DNA of 64,000 bases from Pseudonocardiaceae bacterium (lineage in GTDB: Bacteria; Actinomycetota; Actinomycetes; Mycobacteriales; Pseudonocardiaceae): assembly GCA_009379815.1 (NCBI GenBank), contig WHSY01000001.1, forward strand, positions 63,323 to 127,322, given 5' to 3'. Of the stretch, positions 9,550-18,248 are shown piece after piece. The translations under genes and the position numbers were made by a program. Under the pieces are notes generated by a model. The model searched no databases, had not been told where the DNA came from, and saw nothing but the letters and a program-made list of their open reading frames with translations. The stretch's first letter is position 1; every line of letters starts with the position of its first letter.

Positions 9550-10664
9550 TGCCGCGCGTGGAGCTCGGCGTCCCCGGACAGATCATGCCGCCGGCCGACG
9601 CCGCGGTGCGGTTCGCGCAACGCAGCGAGGCCGACGGCTTCGACGCGGTGTGGTGGCCCGACCACCTCATGGGCTGGCATCCGGACACCATGTGGACGCC
9701 GGACCTCACCCCGCTCGCGGAGATGCAGTCCAGCCCGCACGTGTACTTCGATCCGCTGCTGATGATGGGTGTCGTCGGGTCGCAGACCGAGCGGATCCGG
9801 GTGGGCGTCGTGGTCACCGACCTGATCCGGCGCCATCCCGCGATGGCGGCGCAGGCCGCGCTGACGCTCGACCACGTCACCCGGGGCCGCGCGATCATCG
9901 GCCTGGGCAGCGGGGAGCGGCTCAACGTCACGCCGTACGGGATGTCCTTCGACACCCCGGTGGCCCGGCTGTCCGAGGGTATCGACATCATGCGGCTGCT
10001 GTGGCAGTCCGACGGGCCGGTGGACTTCGACGGCCGGTTCCACCGGCTCGACCATGCCGTGCTCGGTCTCGCACCCTACGGCGAGGCGCCGCCGCCGATC
10101 TGGACGGCCGCGCACGGCCCGCGGATGCTGCGGCTGACGGGGGACAAGGCCGACGGGTGGATCCCCACCAAGATGGCACCGGCCGACTACCGGTCCTCAT
10201 GGGACACCATCGGGCGGGCGGCGGAGTCCGCGGGCCGCGACCCGGCGGCGATCACACCGGGGATGCTCGGCTACGTGCTCATGGGCCCCGACGAGGAGAC
10301 CGTGCAGCGGCTGACCGAGGCCCCGCTGATGCGGGCACTGTGCGTGCTGCTGCCGTCGCAGGTGTTCCGCGACCTCGGCCTCGAGCCGCCGCTCGAGGCC
10401 GCGGGGTCGGGCTTCCACGACTTCATCCCCACCGCGATCGAGCGCGCGGAGTCGTTGCGCATCATCGACGCGATCCCGCCGAAGGTGGTGCGCCACTACG
10501 CGTTCTGCGGGACCCCGAAGCAGGTCGCCGAGCAGGTACGGGAGTACCAGGACGCGGGCCTGCGGCATCTGGTGATGTGGAACGTCACCGCGTTCGGCGA
10601 CCCCTCGCTGGCCAAGTGGTCGTTCCGCGCGATGAACGAGCTGCGCACCCTGCTCGAGGACTGA
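9549..10664 (+). CDS. luciferase-like monooxygenase (LLM) class oxidoreductase 1
   Basis: 371 residues with the TIM-barrel pattern of the LLM family: FDAVWWPDHL, then ERIRVGVVVTDLIRRHPA, then RAIIGLGSGERLN. The closest general type is the F420-dependent subgroup (methylene-H4MPT reductase or glucose-6-phosphate dehydrogenase-like), but FMN cannot be excluded. ATG 9549 overlaps the stop of the previous gene (TGATG), so coupling is likely; a GTG at 9537 is an alternative. The substrate is unknown. Confidence 0.85.
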   Translation: MPRVELGVPGQIMPPADAAVRFAQRSEADGFDAVWWPDHLMGWHPDTMWTPDLTPLAEMQSSPHVYFDPLLMMGVVGSQTERIRVGVVVTDLIRRHPAMAAQAALTLDHVTRGRAIIGLGSGERLNVTPYGMSFDTPVARLSEGIDIMRLLWQSDGPVDFDGRFHRLDHAVLGLAPYGEAPPPIWTAAHGPRMLRLTGDKADGWIPTKMAPADYRSSWDTIGRAAESAGRDPAAITPGMLGYVLMGPDEETVQRLTEAPLMRALCVLLPSQVFRDLGLEPPLEAAGSGFHDFIPTAIERAESLRIIDAIPPKVVRHYAFCGTPKQVAEQVREYQDAGLRHLVMWNVTAFGDPSLAKWSFRAMNELRTLLED

Positions 10665-10671
10665 TCGGGCG

Positions 10672-11037
10672 ATGGACGTCATCAGCCGGTACTTCGCGGC
10701 CGTCAACACCGACGACTGGGCAGCCATGGCGACGCTGTGGCACCCCGACGGCGAGCTGCACGCCGCCGGGACGCCGCCCCGCCGCGGCCGCGACGAGGTG
10801 CTCGGCCACTACCCCGCCGTGCTCGCGGGCTACCGGCGCCACCACGACGAGCCCGTACGGGTCATCCCGGCCGGCGACACCGTCGTCGTAGAGATCCACT
10901 TCACGGGGGAGACCACGGCGGGACGGCGGGTGGAGTTCGACGCCGTCGACGTGTTCGACCTGACCGATGGCGTGATCACGCGGTTGAGCAGCTGGTACGA
11001 CACCGCCGCCGTGGCCCGGATGGTACGCCGACGATGA
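10672..11037 (+). CDS. SnoaL-like / NTF2-fold small protein
   Basis: 121-residue single-domain protein beginning MDVISRYFAAVNTDDWAAMATLWHPDGELHA, typical when split into its parts DWAAMATLWHPDGEL and VDVFDLTDGVI of the SnoaL/NTF2-like alpha+beta barrel. Such domains act as isomerases, cyclases, hydrolases or accessory subunits for small hydrophobic substrates. It begins 7 bases after the LLM gene and shares ATGA with the next LLM gene, so it is inside a translationally coupled operon. Exact role unknown. Confidence 0.8.
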   Translation: MDVISRYFAAVNTDDWAAMATLWHPDGELHAAGTPPRRGRDEVLGHYPAVLAGYRRHHDEPVRVIPAGDTVVVEIHFTGETTAGRRVEFDAVDVFDLTDGVITRLSSWYDTAAVARMVRRR

Positions 11038-12026
11038 TCGGGGTCACGCTACCCGTCGACGACGGGCTCAGCACCGCCGAGTACGTCGAGCTCGCCCGCC
11101 TCGCCGACCGGTGTGGCTACGACACCGTGCTGGCAGGCGAGGTGGCCGGTCCCGAGGTCTTCAGCCTGCTCGGGCTCATCGCCGCCCATACCAGTCGTAT
11201 CCGGATAGGCAGCGGCGTCGTCGGCACCTACCCGCGGTCGCCGGTGCTGACCGCGATGGGCTTCGCGACGCTCGCCTCGTACGCCCCGGGCCGGGTGCTG
11301 GCGGGGGTCGGGGTGAGCAGCCCGCTCATCGTCGAGCGGTGGCACGGCAAGGAGTTCACCGCACCGCTGGCGACGATGCGGGAGTTCGTCACCGTGATGC
11401 GCGAGGTGTGGTCGGGGGCGCCGGTGCGCCACGACGGCGACCGGTTCCGCATCGACGGGTTCCGCTCCGGGCTGGTGCCCCCCGAGCCCGTGCCGGTGCT
11501 GCTCGCGGCGATGAACCCGGGCATGCTGCGGTTGGCGGGAGGGGTGGCTGACGTCGCCTTCCTCACCTGGACCCCGCCCGAGGAGATCGGCGGCAAGATC
11601 GCGATGGTGCGCGAGGGTGAGCGCGAGGCCGGTCGCCCGCCCGGCACCGTGCGGATCGCGATGTCCTTCTGGGCCTACAGCGGCCCGCGCCAGGAGCAGG
11701 CCATGGAACGGATGCGCCGGTTCGTGCTGCAGTACGCCATGGTCCCGACCCACCGCAGCTCGTTCGTGGCGAGCTTTCCCGCGGTGGGCGACGCCGTCGC
11801 GGCGTGGGAGTCGGGGGACCGCCAGGCGGCGCTGCGCACGGTGCCGGACGCGACGGTCCGGACGATGTGCGTGCTGGGTGACGGTGCCGACGTCGCCCAG
11901 CGGGTGCATGCGCTGCACGACGCCGGCGTCGACCTGCCGATCGCGCTCACGGCGGGGGCCGAACCCGGCGACGTCGACGGCCCGCAGCAGACCGTCGCCG
12001 GTCTCGCCGCGGCCCTGGGCTTGTGA
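11034..12026 (+). CDS. luciferase-like monooxygenase (LLM) class oxidoreductase 2
   Basis: 330-residue LLM-family TIM barrel with DRCGYDTVLAGEVAGPEVF, TSRIRIGSGVVGTYPRSP and GRVLAGVGVSSP. It resembles F420-dependent oxidoreductases more than FMN alkane monooxygenases. ATG 11034 overlaps the preceding stop (ATGA). It is only distantly similar to the LLM enzyme two genes upstream, so the operon probably uses them in different steps. Substrate unknown. Confidence 0.83.
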   Translation: MIGVTLPVDDGLSTAEYVELARLADRCGYDTVLAGEVAGPEVFSLLGLIAAHTSRIRIGSGVVGTYPRSPVLTAMGFATLASYAPGRVLAGVGVSSPLIVERWHGKEFTAPLATMREFVTVMREVWSGAPVRHDGDRFRIDGFRSGLVPPEPVPVLLAAMNPGMLRLAGGVADVAFLTWTPPEEIGGKIAMVREGEREAGRPPGTVRIAMSFWAYSGPRQEQAMERMRRFVLQYAMVPTHRSSFVASFPAVGDAVAAWESGDRQAALRTVPDATVRTMCVLGDGADVAQRVHALHDAGVDLPIALTAGAEPGDVDGPQQTVAGLAAALGL

Positions 12027-12079
12027 CAAGGCGTGGGGTTTGTGACAACTGGCTGGTTACCACAGCAGGAGGTGGACCG

Positions 12080-12577
12080 ATGACGGACGCGGGGTTGCAG
12101 CGGCTGGACCACGTGGCCATCGCGACGCACTCGGTGGCGCAGGGCTATGAGCTGTTCTGTGGCGTGCTCGGCGGCGAGTTCGTCAACGGCGGGGACGACC
12201 TGGACCTGCAGATCCGGACGCTGCAGCTGCGCCTGCCGCCCGGTGTGAAGGTGGAGCTGATGCAGCCGACCACACCGGACTCGTACCTGGCTCGGTTCCT
12301 CGAGCGGCACGGGCCGGGCTTCCATCACATGACGCTGTTCTTCGATGACGTCGAGAAGGCGATCGCCGAGCTGACGCAGCAGGGTTACGAGCTGGTCGAC
12401 ACCGACCTGACGCGCCCCTCGTGGCGTGAGACGTTCCTGCGCCCGCGCACCGGTCTCGGACTCCTCCAGCTGGCCGACACCACACTGCGGTGGGACGTGT
12501 CCGCCGACGGCGTCACTGCCGAGGACGTGCTCGCGGGCCGGGTGCTGTGGCGCGACGACCGGCCGGTGCTGCGCTGA
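12080..12577 (+). CDS. VOC-family protein, methylmalonyl-CoA epimerase-like
   Basis: 165-residue glyoxalase/bleomycin-resistance fold. LDHVAIATHSV gives the first metal histidine, VKVELMQPTTP a glutamate and GFHHMTLFFDD another histidine, as in methylmalonyl-CoA epimerase and related lyases. AGGAGG at 12068-12073 precedes ATG 12080. It is the last gene of the operon that begins at 8161 and is followed by two hairpins that may end transcription. It could be an epimerase, isomerase or small dioxygenase. Confidence 0.78.
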   Translation: MTDAGLQRLDHVAIATHSVAQGYELFCGVLGGEFVNGGDDLDLQIRTLQLRLPPGVKVELMQPTTPDSYLARFLERHGPGFHHMTLFFDDVEKAIAELTQQGYELVDTDLTRPSWRETFLRPRTGLGLLQLADTTLRWDVSADGVTAEDVLAGRVLWRDDRPVLR

Positions 12578-12609
12578 GCCCGACCGGGCTGCTGTGGCCC
12601 GCGCTCGCA

Positions 12610-12675
12610 CCCCGGTTCGGAACCGGAACGGGGTTCGAAGCCCCTCGCGCACCCCGTTTCGGAACCGGAACGGGG
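12610..12675 (+). terminator. tandem pair of GC-rich hairpins
   Basis: Two 24-base copies, at 12610-12633 and 12652-12675, share the core TCGGAACCGGAACGGGG with a 42-base period. Each folds into a stem of the form CCCCG...CGGGG; the second pairs 10 of 11 bases. They sit right after the VOC gene and before the next promoter. A double terminator is the simplest reading, though no T-run follows. Confidence 0.5.
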
Positions 12676-12715
12676 TTTGTGACGGCCCCCGGCCACGGAC
12701 CCGGTTGGTGCTGTC

Positions 12716-12745
12716 TTGTCGGCCTTTCGGCTGTGATGCTAGTCT
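12716..12745 (+). promoter_or_regulatory. promoter of the P450-ligase-SDR operon
   Basis: TTGTCG at 12716-12721, 18-base spacer, TAGTCT at 12740-12745. The operator-like site B starts immediately downstream, over the expected transcription start, which is the usual position for repression. Confidence 0.5.
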
Positions 12746-12767
12746 CACCACCAAACGTCCGTTAGAC
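12746..12767 (+). promoter_or_regulatory. operator-like site B
   Basis: The core CCAAACGTCCGTTAGA (12751-12766) is an imperfect palindrome. Its reverse complement, TCTAACGGACGTTTGG, followed by TGG, aligns with sites A and E. It overlaps the probable transcription start 20 bases before ATG 12787. Confidence 0.55.
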
Positions 12768-12786
12768 ATGATTCGGGGGTACCCGC

Positions 12787-13998
12787 ATGGTCGCTGAGAC
12801 AGCGCCGGACATCCTGTCGCCCGAGTTCGCCGAGGATCCCTACAGCGCCTACCGGGTGATGCGTGAGCAGCATCCGCTGATCTGGCACGAGCAGATGAGC
12901 AGCTACGTGATCAGTCGGTACGTCGACGTGGAGCGGGCGTTCAAGGACCCGGTCTTCACCAGCCACAACTACGACTGGCAGCTGGAGCCGGTGCACGGCC
13001 GCACGATCCTGCAGATGGACGGCCGGGAGCACTCCACCCACCGCAACCTCGTCGCACCTGCTTTCCGCGGCCGCGACCTGCAGCAGAAGTTCCTCCCGGT
13101 GATCGAGAAGAACTCCCGCGACCTCATCGACGGGTTCCGGATGGACGGCCGGGTGGACCTGGTGGCCCGCTACGCCACCCGGTTCCCGATCAACGTCATC
13201 GTCGACATGCTCGGGCTGCCCAAGTCCGATCACGAGCATTTCCACCGCTGGTACACCTCGATCATGGCCTTTCTGTCCAACCTGGCGCAGGACCCGCAGG
13301 TCATGGAGGACGGCATCCGCACCAAGGGTGAGTTCGAGAGCTACATGATCCCGCTCATCCAGCAGCGGCGGTCCGATCCCGGTGACGACCTGCTCTCCAC
13401 GCTGTGTTCGGCCGAGATCGACGGCGTGCAGATGACCGACGAGGAGATCAAGGCGTTCTGCAGCCTGCTCCTCACGGCAGGCGGGGAGACCACCGACAAG
13501 GCGATGGCGAGCATCGTCAAGAACCTGGTCGAGCACCCCGAGCAGATGCAGGCCGTCCGCGAGGACGGTTCCCTGATCGGCAGCGCCTTCGCCGAGACGC
13601 TGCGCTTCTCCCCGCCGGTACACATGATCATGCGGCAGCCCGCGGAAGACGTCGAGCTCTCCGGCGGTGTCGTCGAGGCGGGCTCGACGGTCACCTGCCT
13701 GATCGGCGCCGCCAACCGCGACCCCGATCAGTACGCCGACCCCGACACCTTCGACATCTCCCGGCGCGACCTCGACCAGAGCCGGGCGTACTCCGCGGGA
13801 GCCAACCACACCGCGTTCTGTCTCGGCAGGCACTTCTGCGTCGGCGCCATGCTCGCCAAGACCGAGGTCGAGACCGGGACCGGGCAGCTGCTCGACGCGA
13901 TGCGCGACATCCGGTTCGCCGACGGGTTCACCCCGGCCGAACGGGGCGTGTTCACCCGCGCACCCGCCGAGCTGGCGCTCGAGTTCACACCCGGATGA
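12787..13998 (+). CDS. cytochrome P450 (1)
   Basis: 403-residue soluble bacterial P450. The I-helix AGGETT is at 231-236, the ExxR motif ETLR at 270-273, and the heme loop FCLGRHFCVG at 344-353 with C351 as the iron ligand. It needs a ferredoxin and reductase; an FprA-type reductase gene lies at 26.9-28.3 kb but no ferredoxin gene is in the window. It heads an operon with an NTF2-like protein, an acyl-CoA ligase, a mycofactocin SDR and a TetR regulator, suggesting hydroxylation early in a catabolic route. Substrate unknown. Confidence 0.95.
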   Translation: MVAETAPDILSPEFAEDPYSAYRVMREQHPLIWHEQMSSYVISRYVDVERAFKDPVFTSHNYDWQLEPVHGRTILQMDGREHSTHRNLVAPAFRGRDLQQKFLPVIEKNSRDLIDGFRMDGRVDLVARYATRFPINVIVDMLGLPKSDHEHFHRWYTSIMAFLSNLAQDPQVMEDGIRTKGEFESYMIPLIQQRRSDPGDDLLSTLCSAEIDGVQMTDEEIKAFCSLLLTAGGETTDKAMASIVKNLVEHPEQMQAVREDGSLIGSAFAETLRFSPPVHMIMRQPAEDVELSGGVVEAGSTVTCLIGAANRDPDQYADPDTFDISRRDLDQSRAYSAGANHTAFCLGRHFCVGAMLAKTEVETGTGQLLDAMRDIRFADGFTPAERGVFTRAPAELALEFTPG

Positions 13999-14024
13999 GT
14001 CCGACACACGACGAGAGGACGATC

Positions 14025-14435
14025 ATGACTGCGCGAGCCGAGTTCGAGAACCTCCTGGGGCGCGCCGCCTGGGGCTTCGACGAGAACGACGTGGATCTCA
14101 TCGCGAGCTGCTTCTCCGAGGGCGCGCGGATGGCGTTGCGCATCGGCCGCGAGGGCGATCTCGTCGGTCCGTTCGAGGGGCGCGAGGCGATCCGCAAGCT
14201 GCATGCCGACTCGCTCGCGTCGCAGACCGACCAACGGCGCCACAACCTGACCAACGTCATCGTGGAGAAGGAGAGTGCCGAGGAGGCCACCCTGGTCTCC
14301 AACCTCTCGCTGCTGTCGGTGGAGAACGGGTCGATCCGGGTGCTGTCCAGCGGCTGGTACCGCGACCAGTTGGTCAACGAGGGCGGTACGTGGCGCATCG
14401 CCGATCGCTACGTCTACCTCGACCTCCCCTACTGA
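14025..14435 (+). CDS. SnoaL-like / NTF2-fold small protein
   Basis: 136 residues; starts MTARAEFENLLGRAAWGFDEN and contains DLIASCFSEGARMAL and GWYRDQLVNEGGTWRI, the nuclear-transport-factor-2-like fold used by ring hydroxylase small subunits and isomerases. gagagg lies 7 bases before ATG 14025. It is 26 bases after the P450 and 15 before the acyl-CoA ligase. An isomerase or accessory role is inferred from the operon only. Confidence 0.8.
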   Translation: MTARAEFENLLGRAAWGFDENDVDLIASCFSEGARMALRIGREGDLVGPFEGREAIRKLHADSLASQTDQRRHNLTNVIVEKESAEEATLVSNLSLLSVENGSIRVLSSGWYRDQLVNEGGTWRIADRYVYLDLPY

Positions 14436-14450
14436 TCCGCGGGTGACTCC

Positions 14451-16010
14451 ATGGTCAACATCGGCTTCATCCCGGCCAAGTGGGCGGCGCTGACCCCGGG
14501 TTCGGACGCGATCGTCGACACCGGCACGCAGCGCCGGATCAGCTGGTCGCAGCTCGACGAGCGGGTACGGCGGCTGGCCAACGGCATGCGGACCTCGCTG
14601 GGCCTGCGCCACGGCGACCGGGTCGCGATCCTGGCCAAGAACAGCATCGAGTACCAGGAGCTCTACTACGCGGCCGGGCGCGCCGGGCTCGTCGCCCAAC
14701 CGCTGAACTGGCGGCTCGGGGTCGGGGAGCTGAGCCGGATCATCGCCGACGCGCAGCCACGCGCGATCGTCGTCTCCGACGAGTGGCTCGACGTCGGCAA
14801 GCAGCTGCAGGCCGCCGTGGACGTGCCGCACTGGTTGCAGTACGGGCCCGGCGGGGACGGGTCCTACGAGGACCTGCTGGCGCGCTCGAGCGACGAGGAG
14901 CCGCAATGGTCGTCGGCGACCGGTGACGACGACCCGTTTTTCATCCTCTACACCGGCGGCACCACGGGGGAGTCCAAGGGAGCGCTGCACTCGCACCGCA
15001 GCGTGTCGTTCGGGATGCTCAACCAGACCGTCGCCGAGCGCATCGTCCCGACCGACGTCTACATGCTGACCGGGCAGATGTACCACATCCCGGTCGTGCT
15101 CTCGATGAACTACATGCGCCACGGCTGCCCGCTGGTGCTGATGAGCTTCGAGGCGAAGGCCGCGTTGGAGATCATCGAGGCGGAACGGGTGTCGGCGTTC
15201 CTCGGGATCACCACGATGCTCAACTGGATGATGGCGGTGTCGGGCTTCGAGAACTACGACATCTCCAGCCTCCGCAACATCCAGTACGGCGGCGGCCCGA
15301 TGCCGTCCGCTGTGGTCAAGGCCGCGCTGGACTCGTTTCCGTGCACCCTGATCCAGGGCTACGGGCAGACCGAGGGAACCACGATGTGCTTCCTGTCGCA
15401 GGAGGACCATCTCGACGCGGTGCGCGGCATCCGCCCCGAGCGGTTGCGGTCCTGTGGCCGGGAGGGCTTCGTCACCACCGTGCGCGTGGTGGACCCGGAC
15501 GGTGTGCCGGTCCCGCGTGACAACGCCACCGCCGGCGAGATCGTGGTGCGCTCCGAGGCCAACATGCTGGGCTACTGGAACCGGCCCGACCTCACCGCGC
15601 AGACGATCCGCGACGGCTGGATGTGGACGGGCGACATCGCCACTTGGGACGAGAGCAGCTACGTGTCCATCGTGGACCGCGCCAAGGACATGATCATCTC
15701 TGGTGGGGAGAACATCTACTCGGTGCAGGTCGAGGAGGCCGTCAACACCCACCCCGCAGTGCTCGAGTGTGCGGTGATCGGGGTGCCGGACGAGCAGTGG
15801 GGTGAGAGCGTCAAGGCGTTCGTCGTGCTCAAGCCGCAGACCTCGGCCACCGAGCAGCAGGTCATCGACGCCGCCAAGGCGCACCTGGCCTCATACCAGA
15901 AGCCGCGGTCGGTGGAGTTCGTCGAGGCACTGCCCAAGGCGCCCACCGGCAAGATCCTCAAGCGCGACCTGCGGGCGGCCTACTGGGCCGATCAGGACCG
16001 GCGGGTCTAG
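14451..16010 (+). CDS. acyl-CoA synthetase (class I adenylate-forming)
   Basis: 519 residues. The ATP-binding P-loop is YTGGTTGESKGA, the QGYGQTEG box follows near residue 300, and the C-terminal lid carries DRAKDMIISGGENIYS and the catalytic lysine in PTGKILKRDL. It should activate a carboxylic acid to its CoA thioester in the cytoplasm. The protein lies between the NTF2-like protein and the mycofactocin SDR, fitting a P450-oxidised acid as substrate, which is inference. Only a weak ribosome binding site precedes ATG 14451. Confidence 0.93.
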   Translation: MVNIGFIPAKWAALTPGSDAIVDTGTQRRISWSQLDERVRRLANGMRTSLGLRHGDRVAILAKNSIEYQELYYAAGRAGLVAQPLNWRLGVGELSRIIADAQPRAIVVSDEWLDVGKQLQAAVDVPHWLQYGPGGDGSYEDLLARSSDEEPQWSSATGDDDPFFILYTGGTTGESKGALHSHRSVSFGMLNQTVAERIVPTDVYMLTGQMYHIPVVLSMNYMRHGCPLVLMSFEAKAALEIIEAERVSAFLGITTMLNWMMAVSGFENYDISSLRNIQYGGGPMPSAVVKAALDSFPCTLIQGYGQTEGTTMCFLSQEDHLDAVRGIRPERLRSCGREGFVTTVRVVDPDGVPVPRDNATAGEIVVRSEANMLGYWNRPDLTAQTIRDGWMWTGDIATWDESSYVSIVDRAKDMIISGGENIYSVQVEEAVNTHPAVLECAVIGVPDEQWGESVKAFVVLKPQTSATEQQVIDAAKAHLASYQKPRSVEFVEALPKAPTGKILKRDLRAAYWADQDRRV

Positions 16011-16050
16011 CAACGGGCGAGTCCGAGCACGAGAGCGAGGAACCAGGAGC

Positions 16051-16887
16051 ATGGCTGGACGGGTCGAGGGCAAGGTCGCGTTCATCACCGGAGCGGCACG
16101 CGGGCAGGGGCGAAGCCACGCCGTCCGGCTCGCGCAGGAGGGCGCCGACATCATCGCCGTCGACCTCCCAGCGCCGGTCGACACGGTCACGAAGTACCCG
16201 CTGGCCACGCGCGAGGACCTCGACCGGACGGTGGCCGAGGTGGAGCGCCTCGATCGCCGGATCGTCGCCCGGCAGGCCGACGTCCGCGACGCCGCGTCGC
16301 TCGACAAGGCCCTCGACGAGGGGATCGCCGAGCTCGGCCACCTCGACATCGTCGTCGCCAATGCCGGCATCGCCAGCTTCGGACCGTCCTGGGAGCTCGA
16401 CGAGGCGATGTGGCGCGACATGCTCGACATCAACCTGACGGGCGTCTGGCAGACGGCGAAGGCAGCGATCCCCCGCCTCATCGAGGCGAACAACGGTGGT
16501 TCGCTGATCTTCACCAGCTCGATCGGCGGGCTCAAGGGGATCATGAACGTCGGCCACTACGTGTCGGCCAAGCACGGGCTCGTCGGCCTGATGCGGACGA
16601 TGGCCAACGAGCTCGCCGGACACCGGATCCGCGTCAACACGGTGCATCCCACCAATGTGGACACACATATGATCCAGAACCCCGGTACGTGGGGGATGTT
16701 CACGCCCGACGATCCCGAACCCACCCAGGAGAAGGCGATTCCCGGCTTCGTCTCGCTCAACGCGATCCCGGTGCCGTGGGTCGAGCCGGTCGACATCAGC
16801 AACGCCGTGCTGTTCCTGGCCAGCGACGAGGCGCGCTACATCACCGGTGTCGCCCTGCCCGTCGATGCCGGCGCTGTGATCAAATGA
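16051..16887 (+). CDS. mycofactocin-coupled SDR-family oxidoreductase
   Basis: 278 residues. The glycine motif TGAARGQGRSHAVRLAQEG and the strand IIAVDLPAP are characteristic of the SDR group that uses tightly bound NAD recycled by mycofactocin. The catalytic serine (TSSIGG) and YxxxK (HYVSAK) are intact. It probably oxidises an alcohol produced in the same pathway. aaccaggagc lies directly before ATG 16051. Mycofactocin biosynthesis genes are not in the window. Confidence 0.9.
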   Translation: MAGRVEGKVAFITGAARGQGRSHAVRLAQEGADIIAVDLPAPVDTVTKYPLATREDLDRTVAEVERLDRRIVARQADVRDAASLDKALDEGIAELGHLDIVVANAGIASFGPSWELDEAMWRDMLDINLTGVWQTAKAAIPRLIEANNGGSLIFTSSIGGLKGIMNVGHYVSAKHGLVGLMRTMANELAGHRIRVNTVHPTNVDTHMIQNPGTWGMFTPDDPEPTQEKAIPGFVSLNAIPVPWVEPVDISNAVLFLASDEARYITGVALPVDAGAVIK

Positions 16888-16977
16888 CGTGATCACATGA
16901 CGGCCTGCGATCACATGACGGCTCGCCGCGGTGGGTGACACGAACGGGGTCGAGTGGCGCACGGCTGCGAGCGCCCC

Positions 16978-16995
16978 GTCTACCAAACGGTAGAC
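16978..16995 (+). promoter_or_regulatory. operator-like site C upstream of the TetR gene
   Basis: GTCTACC-aaac-GGTAGAC is a perfect inverted repeat with 7-base arms. Read on the other strand it contains CGTTTGGTAGAC, the half-site shared with sites A, B, E and G. Its position just before the tetR-like gene suggests autoregulation. Confidence 0.55.
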
Positions 16996-17065
16996 TGTCG
17001 TGTGACAGGGGAGGATGGGCAAGCCCGGGAGCGACGGGGCGACAGGAACGGGGAGCGTGGCGTCG

Positions 17066-17776
17066 ATGCGGCAGCCGGCGGGACGGAGTGCGCGGCGCTC
17101 CGGTGGGGAGCGCAAGCCGCGCGAGGAGCGCTGGGCGCAGCTCATCGACGTCGCCACCGAGGTCTTCTACGAGAAGGGCTACGACGGCGCCTCGCTGCAG
17201 GACATCGCCGATCGGTTGGGGATGCTCAAGGGCAGCCTGTACTACTACATCCAGTCCAAGGAGGACCTGCTGTTCGATGTGATCAGCAAGGTGCACCAGG
17301 AGGGTCTGGCCAACATCCGGTCCCGAGCGGTCCCGGACGGGGACCCGCTGCAGCGGCTGGAGAATGTCATCGTCGGGCACGTCGAGCACACTTGCCGCAA
17401 TCTCGTGCCGACCGCGGTCTTCCTCCACGAGCTGTCCTCGCTTCCGGAGCAGCGTCGCCGCGACGTGCTGGGCAACGAGCACGCGTACCAGGGCGTTTTC
17501 CGCGATCTCGTCGCGGAGGGGCAGCGCGAGGATCTGGTGCGGCCGGACCTCGACCCCCGGCTCGCCGCGCTGTCGATCCTGGGGTCCACCAACTGGGTCT
17601 ACCGCTGGTTCCGGCCCGGCGGTGAGTTCTCCCCGGAGCAGATCGGACGGCAGCTGGCCGACATGAACGTGCGTGCGATCGCGACCGACAGCACACTCGC
17701 TGCCCGTGCCGAGGCCCGAGACCACCACGGCGTCGCGTCGCGGCCGCGGAAGGTCTCGCGCCCGCGCACTGCCTGA
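17066..17776 (+). CDS. TetR-family transcriptional regulator (1)
   Basis: About 236 residues. The N-terminal helix-turn-helix reads AQLIDVATEVFYEKGYDG, ASLQDIADRLGM and KGSLYYYIQSKEDLL, standard for TetR; the rest is an all-helical ligand domain with a basic tail. The start is uncertain: ATG 17066 has ggggag at a good distance, while ATG 17015 and GTG 17057 are in frame upstream. It follows the P450/SDR operon and has the palindrome C in front, so it is the prime candidate to bind the AACGnnCGTTTGGTAG-type sites. Confidence 0.9.
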   Translation: MRQPAGRSARRSGGERKPREERWAQLIDVATEVFYEKGYDGASLQDIADRLGMLKGSLYYYIQSKEDLLFDVISKVHQEGLANIRSRAVPDGDPLQRLENVIVGHVEHTCRNLVPTAVFLHELSSLPEQRRRDVLGNEHAYQGVFRDLVAEGQREDLVRPDLDPRLAALSILGSTNWVYRWFRPGGEFSPEQIGRQLADMNVRAIATDSTLAARAEARDHHGVASRPRKVSRPRTA

Positions 17777-17963
17777 GACGGACCGGTCTCGCACTTCCTG
17801 GGCCGGATCGGTCTCGCACTCCCCGAGCCGGTCGCGTATCGGCCGGGTCCGGTGCCCCTATCGGGTCTGGTCCGCCACCGAGGCCATCCGTTCCCCGACC
17901 CGCTGGCCTGGGTGAACGGTGTTCAGGAGCGCAGTCGAGGCCCGGTGCGGGACCCATTGCCGA

Positions 17964-17993
17964 TTGACCTCACGTGCATACGGCCAGTAGGGT
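17964..17993 (+). promoter_or_regulatory. promoter of the MetE-like gene
   Basis: TTGACC at 17964-17969, 18-base spacer, TAGGGT at 17988-17993. It would give a leader of about 250 bases before ATG 18249. Confidence 0.5.
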
Positions 17994-18008
17994 TCTGTTC
18001 CATAAATG

Positions 18009-18028
18009 GGTAGACCTGTCTGTCTATC
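18009..18028 (+). promoter_or_regulatory. operator-like site D
   Basis: GGTAGAC-ctgtct-GTCTATC is an inverted repeat (6 of 7 bases pair) just after the predicted start of transcription of the MetE-like gene. The GGTAGAC half is identical to that in site C, but the spacing and orientation differ, so membership of the same site family is tentative. Confidence 0.35.
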
Positions 18029-18248
18029 TATGTGCCGATCATGCGGGTGAGGAGGCAGTTCTGATCTTGCTTCAACTCGCCGGAGCGCCGTTCGAGGCCC
18101 AGTGCGATCCGAGGCCTGCCTCGTAGGTATCGCACCAGAGGTGTCGCGACGCCAACGTCACGACGACCGGCACGCGCGCCGCACGGCACGGCCGAGACGC
18201 ACCTGACGGTCGACGGTTCCACCAACCGACCCGAGGAGAAGGCAACGC

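Larger units (their letters stand above)
17777..18248 (+). other. long intergenic region before the MetE-like gene
   Basis: No convincing gene. It holds a direct repeat CGGTCTCGCACT (17784-17795 and 17809-17820), a promoter at 17964-17993, an inverted repeat at 18009-18028 and a leader of roughly 250 bases with a possible 7-codon open frame (ATG 18041, ending in TGA). No riboswitch was recognised, but the leader is long enough to hold one. Confidence 0.5.

Noticed and set aside
13728-15884. 718-codon minus-strand open frame under the P450/ligase genes
   Set aside because: Mirror of real genes; no motif and no ribosome binding site.
18041-18064. Seven-codon open frame in the leader of the MetE-like gene
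   Set aside because: Too short to separate from chance; no amino-acid bias suggesting attenuation.
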